In this document: positions 60,306-64,000 of the stretch, piece after piece
Layout: every line of letters starts with the position of its first letter
Position numbering within the stretch: position 1 is the stretch's first letter
Source: Caulobacter hibisci
Lineage (GTDB): Bacteria > Pseudomonadota > Alphaproteobacteria > Caulobacterales > Caulobacteraceae
NCBI RefSeq assembly: GCF_016135805.1
Contig: NZ_JADWOX010000014.1
Span: 83,612 to 147,611, forward strand
Reading direction: 5' to 3'
DNA length: 64,000 bases
Program-made: the position numbers and the translations under genes
Notes under the pieces: generated by a model
What the model saw: the letters and a program-made list of their open reading frames with translations, nothing else
Database searches by the model: none
What the model was told of the DNA's origin: nothing

Positions 60306-62942
60306 TCACCCCAGCCGCTTGATCGCCGCCTTCAATGGCCTGGCCGCCTCGGCATAGTCGGCCCAGGCCGTGCTCCTGGCGATCAGGTCCGGGGCCGTGC
60401 GGATCGTGAAGCGCGAGGGATCCAGCCCCGCCTTCACCTGCGTCCAGTTCAGCGGCATCGACACGGTCGCCCCCGGCCGCGCCCTGGCCGACAGCGGCGC
60501 CACCGCCGTGCTGGTGCGGTCGTTGCGCAGGTAGTCGAGGAAGATCTTCCCGGCCCTGGCCTTCTTGCTCATGGTGATCAGGTAGCGGTCGGGATCGTCG
60601 GCGGCCAGGCGCGCGCAGACCTCGCGGGCGAAGGCCTTGGCCTGGTCCCACGGGACCTTGTCCGACAACGGCGTGACCACGTGCAGCCCCTTGCCGCCGG
60701 TGGTCTTGCAGAAGCTGACGAGACCCAGCTCCTCCAGCCGGTCGCGCATCTCGCGGGCGGCGACGATGACGTCCTCGAAGGTCACCTCTGGCGCCGGGTC
60801 GAGGTCGAAGACCAAGCGGCCGGCGACCTCGGGATCGCCCGGCTGGCAGTTCCAGGGATGGATCTCGACGGCGGCGATCTGGGCGGCGGCGACCAGGGCC
60901 TCGACCCGCTCGAACTTGATGTAGGGCTGGCGGTCGCCGCTGACCGTGACGGTCTCGATCAGCGACGACATCCCGCGCATGGCGTGGCGCTGGAAGAAGG
61001 TCTCGCCGTCGATGCCGTCAGGCACACGGATCACCGAGGCCGGTCGCCCCTGGATATGCGGCAACATCCATTCGCCGACGGCGGCGTAGTAGCGGGCCAG
61101 ATCCAGCTTGGTCCCAGGCTCGCCGTCGCCGGCGTCGGGCCACAGCGGCTTGTCGGGCTTGGAGATCGGGACGCCGAGGACGACGCTTTCGCCCTTCGAA
61201 GTCGCCGGCTTGGCGGCTCGGGGCGTCGGCTCGGCCAGTTCGGCTTTCGCGGCCGGCACGACGTCGGCCTCGACCTCGGCGGCGGGCTTGTCCTCGCGCA
61301 GGCCCTTGAAGGCGGCCTGGCGGATCGCGCCCTCGCCGGTGAAGCCGGCATATTCGATCTCGGCCACCAGCTGCGGCTTCACCCAGTGGATGTTGGCGGC
61401 CTTCTTCGGCGCGCCCACTCCTTCGAACGGCGAGCAATCGGTCTCCAAGGCTTTGAGTTTCGGCAACAACTTCGCGACCTTGTCCTTGCCGAACCCCGTG
61501 CCGATCCGGCCGACATGGGCCAGCTTGCCGTCGCGCATGACGCCGGCGATCAGCGAGCGGAAGGCCGTTCCCGTCGTCGTCCAGCCGCCGATCACCACCT
61601 CGTGGCCGGCCCGGCACTTGGACTTGGTCCAGGTCTCGCTGCGGCCCGATCGGTAGGTCGCGTCCAGTCGCTTGGAGATGATCCCCTCCAGCTCCAGCTT
61701 GCAGGCCGACAGCAGCACCGCGTCGCCCGCCGTCTCGAAGTGGTCGACGTAGCGCAGGCGGGGTTCGTCTTCGCCCAGCAGGGCCTTCAGCCGAGTCTTG
61801 CGCTCGCGCAGGGTCAGGGACCGCAGATCCTCGCCGCCTTCGAACAGCAGGTCGAAGGCGAAGAAGATGATCTCGCCCTCCCCGCCCTCGGACAGCGCCG
61901 CCTGCAGGCCGGCGAAGTCGGGCTGGCCAGCCTCGTCCAGCACCACGGCCTCGCCGTCGATGAGCCCGTCGGGCAGGTCGGCGGCGGCCTCGGCGATCCC
62001 GGCGAACTTCTGCGTCCAGTCCAGGCCCTTGCGGGTGCGCAGGACCGCCCGGCCGTCCTCGACGCGCAACTGCAGGCGATAGCCGTCGAACTTGATCTCG
62101 TGCGCCCAGCCCGCCCCGGCCGGCGGCCGCTCGACCGACTTGCACAGCTGCGGCTCGACGAAGTCCGGCATGGCGGCGGGTTTGGACTTGGATTTCGCGG
62201 CCGCCTTCTTCGGCGGCTCGAAGCTGCGGGTTTCCTCCGCCTCCTTGGCCAGGGCCTCGCGCTCGGCCTTGGTACGGGATTTCCAGACGGCGTCGGCGGT
62301 CCCCTTGGACTTCAGGATGAACGGCTTGGGCGACCTGCCCTTGCCGGCGGCGATGTCGGCCATGCTCCGGTTCGAGGCGATCGAGCGGTCCTCCTCCAGG
62401 ATCATCGCCCCCTCGCCCGGCCGCGCGGCCTCGTCCTTGTGCTTGATCAAGAGCCAGTTGCTGCGCTTTCCCTTCCCGTCCTTGGCGTTGCGGTCCCAGT
62501 TCATCCGCACCAGCACCCAGGAGCCGTGCAACCGCTCGCCCTCCAAGACGAACTTCAGTTCGCCTTTCTTCAGCGCCTTGCCGATGTCCTCGAAGCCGGG
62601 CTCGGGAACCCAGAAGCCGCGGTCCCACAGCTGCACCGTGCCGCCGCCGTACTGGCCCTTGGGGATCGTGCCTTCGAAGTCGCCGTAGTCGAGCGGATGG
62701 TCCTCGACCTCGACCGACAGCCGCTTGTCGGCCGGATCCAGCGACGGGCCCTTGGTCACCGCCCACGACTTCAGCACCCCGTCGACCTCCAGCCGGAAAT
62801 CGTAGTGCAGCCGCGTGGCGTCGTGCTTCTGGATGACGAATCGCAGGTGCGGCGCGGCGGCCACCGCCGTCTCGCCGCTGGGTTCGGCGGTCTTCTGGAA
62901 ATCGCGCTTGCGACGATATTCGGCCAGCTGCGGCTGCGTCAT
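60306..62942 (-). CDS. ligD: NHEJ DNA ligase D
   Basis: An 878-aa multifunctional repair enzyme. I chose ATG at 62942 with GGAGG upstream; the longer frame back to 63155 crosses the next gene's promoter. Domain order is phosphoesterase (~30-200; [38 protein letters not shown] in part), ATP-dependent ligase (~260-560; adenylated Lys284 in [10 protein letters not shown]), polymerase/primase (~590-870; [31 protein letters not shown]). It seals double-strand breaks together with Ku, which is not in the window. Confidence 0.96.
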   Translation of the reverse strand: MTQPQLAEYRRKRDFQKTAEPSGETAVAAAPHLRFVIQKHDATRLHYDFRLEVDGVLKSWAVTKGPSLDPADKRLSVEVEDHPLDYGDFEGTIPKGQYGGGTVQLWDRGFWVPEPGFEDIGKALKKGELKFVLEGERLHGSWVLVRMNWDRNAKDGKGKRSNWLLIKHKDEAARPGEGAMILEEDRSIASNRSMADIAAGKGRSPKPFILKSKGTADAVWKSRTKAEREALAKEAEETRSFEPPKKAAAKSKSKPAAMPDFVEPQLCKSVERPPAGAGWAHEIKFDGYRLQLRVEDGRAVLRTRKGLDWTQKFAGIAEAAADLPDGLIDGEAVVLDEAGQPDFAGLQAALSEGGEGEIIFFAFDLLFEGGEDLRSLTLRERKTRLKALLGEDEPRLRYVDHFETAGDAVLLSACKLELEGIISKRLDATYRSGRSETWTKSKCRAGHEVVIGGWTTTGTAFRSLIAGVMRDGKLAHVGRIGTGFGKDKVAKLLPKLKALETDCSPFEGVGAPKKAANIHWVKPQLVAEIEYAGFTGEGAIRQAAFKGLREDKPAAEVEADVVPAAKAELAEPTPRAAKPATSKGESVVLGVPISKPDKPLWPDAGDGEPGTKLDLARYYAAVGEWMLPHIQGRPASVIRVPDGIDGETFFQRHAMRGMSSLIETVTVSGDRQPYIKFERVEALVAAAQIAAVEIHPWNCQPGDPEVAGRLVFDLDPAPEVTFEDVIVAAREMRDRLEELGLVSFCKTTGGKGLHVVTPLSDKVPWDQAKAFAREVCARLAADDPDRYLITMSKKARAGKIFLDYLRNDRTSTAVAPLSARARPGATVSMPLNWTQVKAGLDPSRFTIRTAPDLIARSTAWADYAEAARPLKAAIKRLG

Positions 62943-63108
62943 GTCCCGGTCCTCCGCTGAAAACAAAGGTCTTCGGGCCTGGGAACGGTTCCCCTTCGCT
63001 GCGGGACGTGTTTCAGTGTCCCGATTGTCAATGACACCGGTTTCCATTAGAGACGGCTCAGGTCCGACAAACGGACCGGCTAGAGTAATTCGAGGGAGGG
63101 TACGCGGC

Positions 63109-63924
63109 GTGACCGTTTCTGAGGCGCAGAGCGACCTATTCGCACCGGCGTCCATCGCCCCCCAATTCGTCGAAGCCCGCCAAAAGGGCGTCTCGGTTCC
63201 AGGCTATCCCGGCGGGGCCCTGCCCCAGACCATGGCCGACGGCTATGCGGTGCAGGACATCGCCATCGACCTGTGGCCCGACGAGCTGGTCGGCTGGAAG
63301 GTGGGTCTCGTCCCGCCGCAGCACCGCGAGCGCCTGGGCGTCGATCGCCTGGCCGGCTGCATCTTCAAGAACAACGTCTGGGACGCGGGCGCCGAGCCGA
63401 CCTCGTTCCGCGCCATCGCCGGCGGCTTCACCGCCGTCGAGGCCGAGTTCATCATCCGCCTGGCCAAGGACGCCCCCGAGGGCAAGACCGCGTGGACGGC
63501 GGAAGAAGCCGCCGAATACGTCGGCGAGCTGATCCTCGGCGTCGAGATCGCCGGCAGCCCGCTGAAGACCATCAACGAGCTGGGCCCGCCCATCGTGGTC
63601 TCCGACTTCGGCAACAACGACGGCCAGATCCTGGGTCCGGTGATCGACAACTGGCGCGAGCTGGGCTGGGACGCCATGCCGGCCGAGACCTTCATCAACG
63701 GGGTCAGCGTCGGCAAGGGCGGCGCGGCCTCGATCCCCGGCTCGCCGCTGGCGGCCCTGGCCTTCCTGCTGGGCCACGTCGCCTCGCGCGGCCGACCGCT
63801 GAAGAAGGGCATGATCGTCACCACAGGCGCCAGCACCGGCATCCACGACATCGCGGCCGGCGAAGAATCGACCGTAAGCTTCGGTCCGCTGGGCGAGGTG
63901 CGCTGCAAGGCGGTCCCCGCCTGA
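63109..63924 (+). CDS. 2-keto-4-pentenoate hydratase-like protein
   Basis: A 271-aa protein of the FAH/hydratase superfamily. The start is GTG at 63109 ([12 protein letters not shown]), preceded by [38 protein letters not shown]-like [16 protein letters not shown] near the end, and the acidic metal site ([10 protein letters not shown]) fit the MhpD group, which hydrates 2-oxopent-4-enoates in aromatic degradation. No other ring-cleavage gene is in the window, so the substrate is open. Confidence 0.85.
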   Translation: MTVSEAQSDLFAPASIAPQFVEARQKGVSVPGYPGGALPQTMADGYAVQDIAIDLWPDELVGWKVGLVPPQHRERLGVDRLAGCIFKNNVWDAGAEPTSFRAIAGGFTAVEAEFIIRLAKDAPEGKTAWTAEEAAEYVGELILGVEIAGSPLKTINELGPPIVVSDFGNNDGQILGPVIDNWRELGWDAMPAETFINGVSVGKGGAASIPGSPLAALAFLLGHVASRGRPLKKGMIVTTGASTGIHDIAAGEESTVSFGPLGEVRCKAVPA

Positions 63925-63986
63925 CGGGGCTCTAGGTCCCAGGTCGAACAACGAAAAACAAAACTAGGGTAAGGAAGACGACGTCG

Positions 63987-64000
63987 ATGGACATCCCCGC
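63987..64000 (+). CDS. Start of a further gene, cut by the window
   Basis: An ATG at 63987 follows AAGGAAG at a good distance and gives M-D-I-P before the window ends. Nothing can be said about the product. Confidence 0.4.

Noticed and set aside
62980..62993. GGAAC-type ECF promoter or palindrome (GGGAACGGTTCCC) upstream of ligD
   Set aside because: No matching -10 element at the right spacing on either strand; probably chance.

Overview
The window is GC-rich, densely packed chromosomal DNA from an alphaproteobacterium, most probably Caulobacter or a close relative. This is judged from gene content and order: plsX-fabH-ihfA-merR, DUF177 beside a ubiquinol-cytochrome c chaperone, C4-pathway hemA, glyA-nrdR-ribH-nusB-thiL, a MucR regulator, a H+-pyrophosphatase and many TonB/FecIR-type functions. 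I see no prophage, insertion sequence, integrase, CRISPR array or rRNA. One tRNA gene (Pro, GGG) is present.

Layout. 1-8.2 kb: 3' end of phaC, a periplasmic DUF1287 protein, a Fic AMPylase with a striking double operator, argC, rplM-rpsI, an alkaline phosphatase, ctaA (heme A synthase) and two small membrane proteins. 8.2-13 kb: tRNA-Pro, then a leftward envelope/lipid block (ubiquinol-cytochrome c chaperone, DUF177, plsX, fabH, ihfA, merR), then bamE. 13-21 kb: a CheY-like regulator, hppA, a FliL-like Tat protein, a hydrolase, and an oxyR-catalase-ankyrin peroxide-defence module. 21-25 kb: glyA, nrdR, ribH, nusB, thiL (leftward). 25-35 kb: mucR, an SDR, hemA, and valine-catabolism genes (isobutyryl-CoA dehydrogenase, 3-hydroxyisobutyryl-CoA hydrolase, 3-hydroxyisobutyrate dehydrogenase) interleaved with unrelated small genes. 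35-42 kb: hemB, NUDIX, YaiI, ArfB, MarR, a pentapeptide-repeat protein and an amidohydrolase-CIA30 fusion. 42-48.6 kb: an accessory signalling island with a ricin-like lectin protein, an atypical class III nucleotide cyclase with TPR-like and Rossmann/SLOG-like regions, a small unknown protein, a TIR-TM-TPR protein, and a divergent cNMP-binding Crp/Fnr regulator. 48.7-56 kb: trehalase, a TonB receptor with STN domain, FecR and FecI, an acyltransferase, and a MerC-like protein behind a Zur-like box. 56.5-64 kb: periplasmic aldehyde oxidoreductase paoABC, the NHEJ ligase ligD and a hydratase.

The best candidate for an undescribed system is the 42-48.6 kb island. It combines a putative cyclic-nucleotide synthase, a membrane-bound TIR protein with a TPR sensor-like region, and a cyclic-nucleotide-responsive transcription factor transcribed divergently from the TIR gene across only 43 bp. 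It resembles Pycsar-type logic, but the TIR protein has no cNMP-binding domain, so the nucleotide would act through transcription. Also notable are the two-dyad Fic operator, the trehalase/TonB/FecIR surface-signalling locus, the duplicated WFDD extension on ThiL, the missing ribD/ribE next to ribH, and three palindromic repeat families, two of which sit only between convergent genes.
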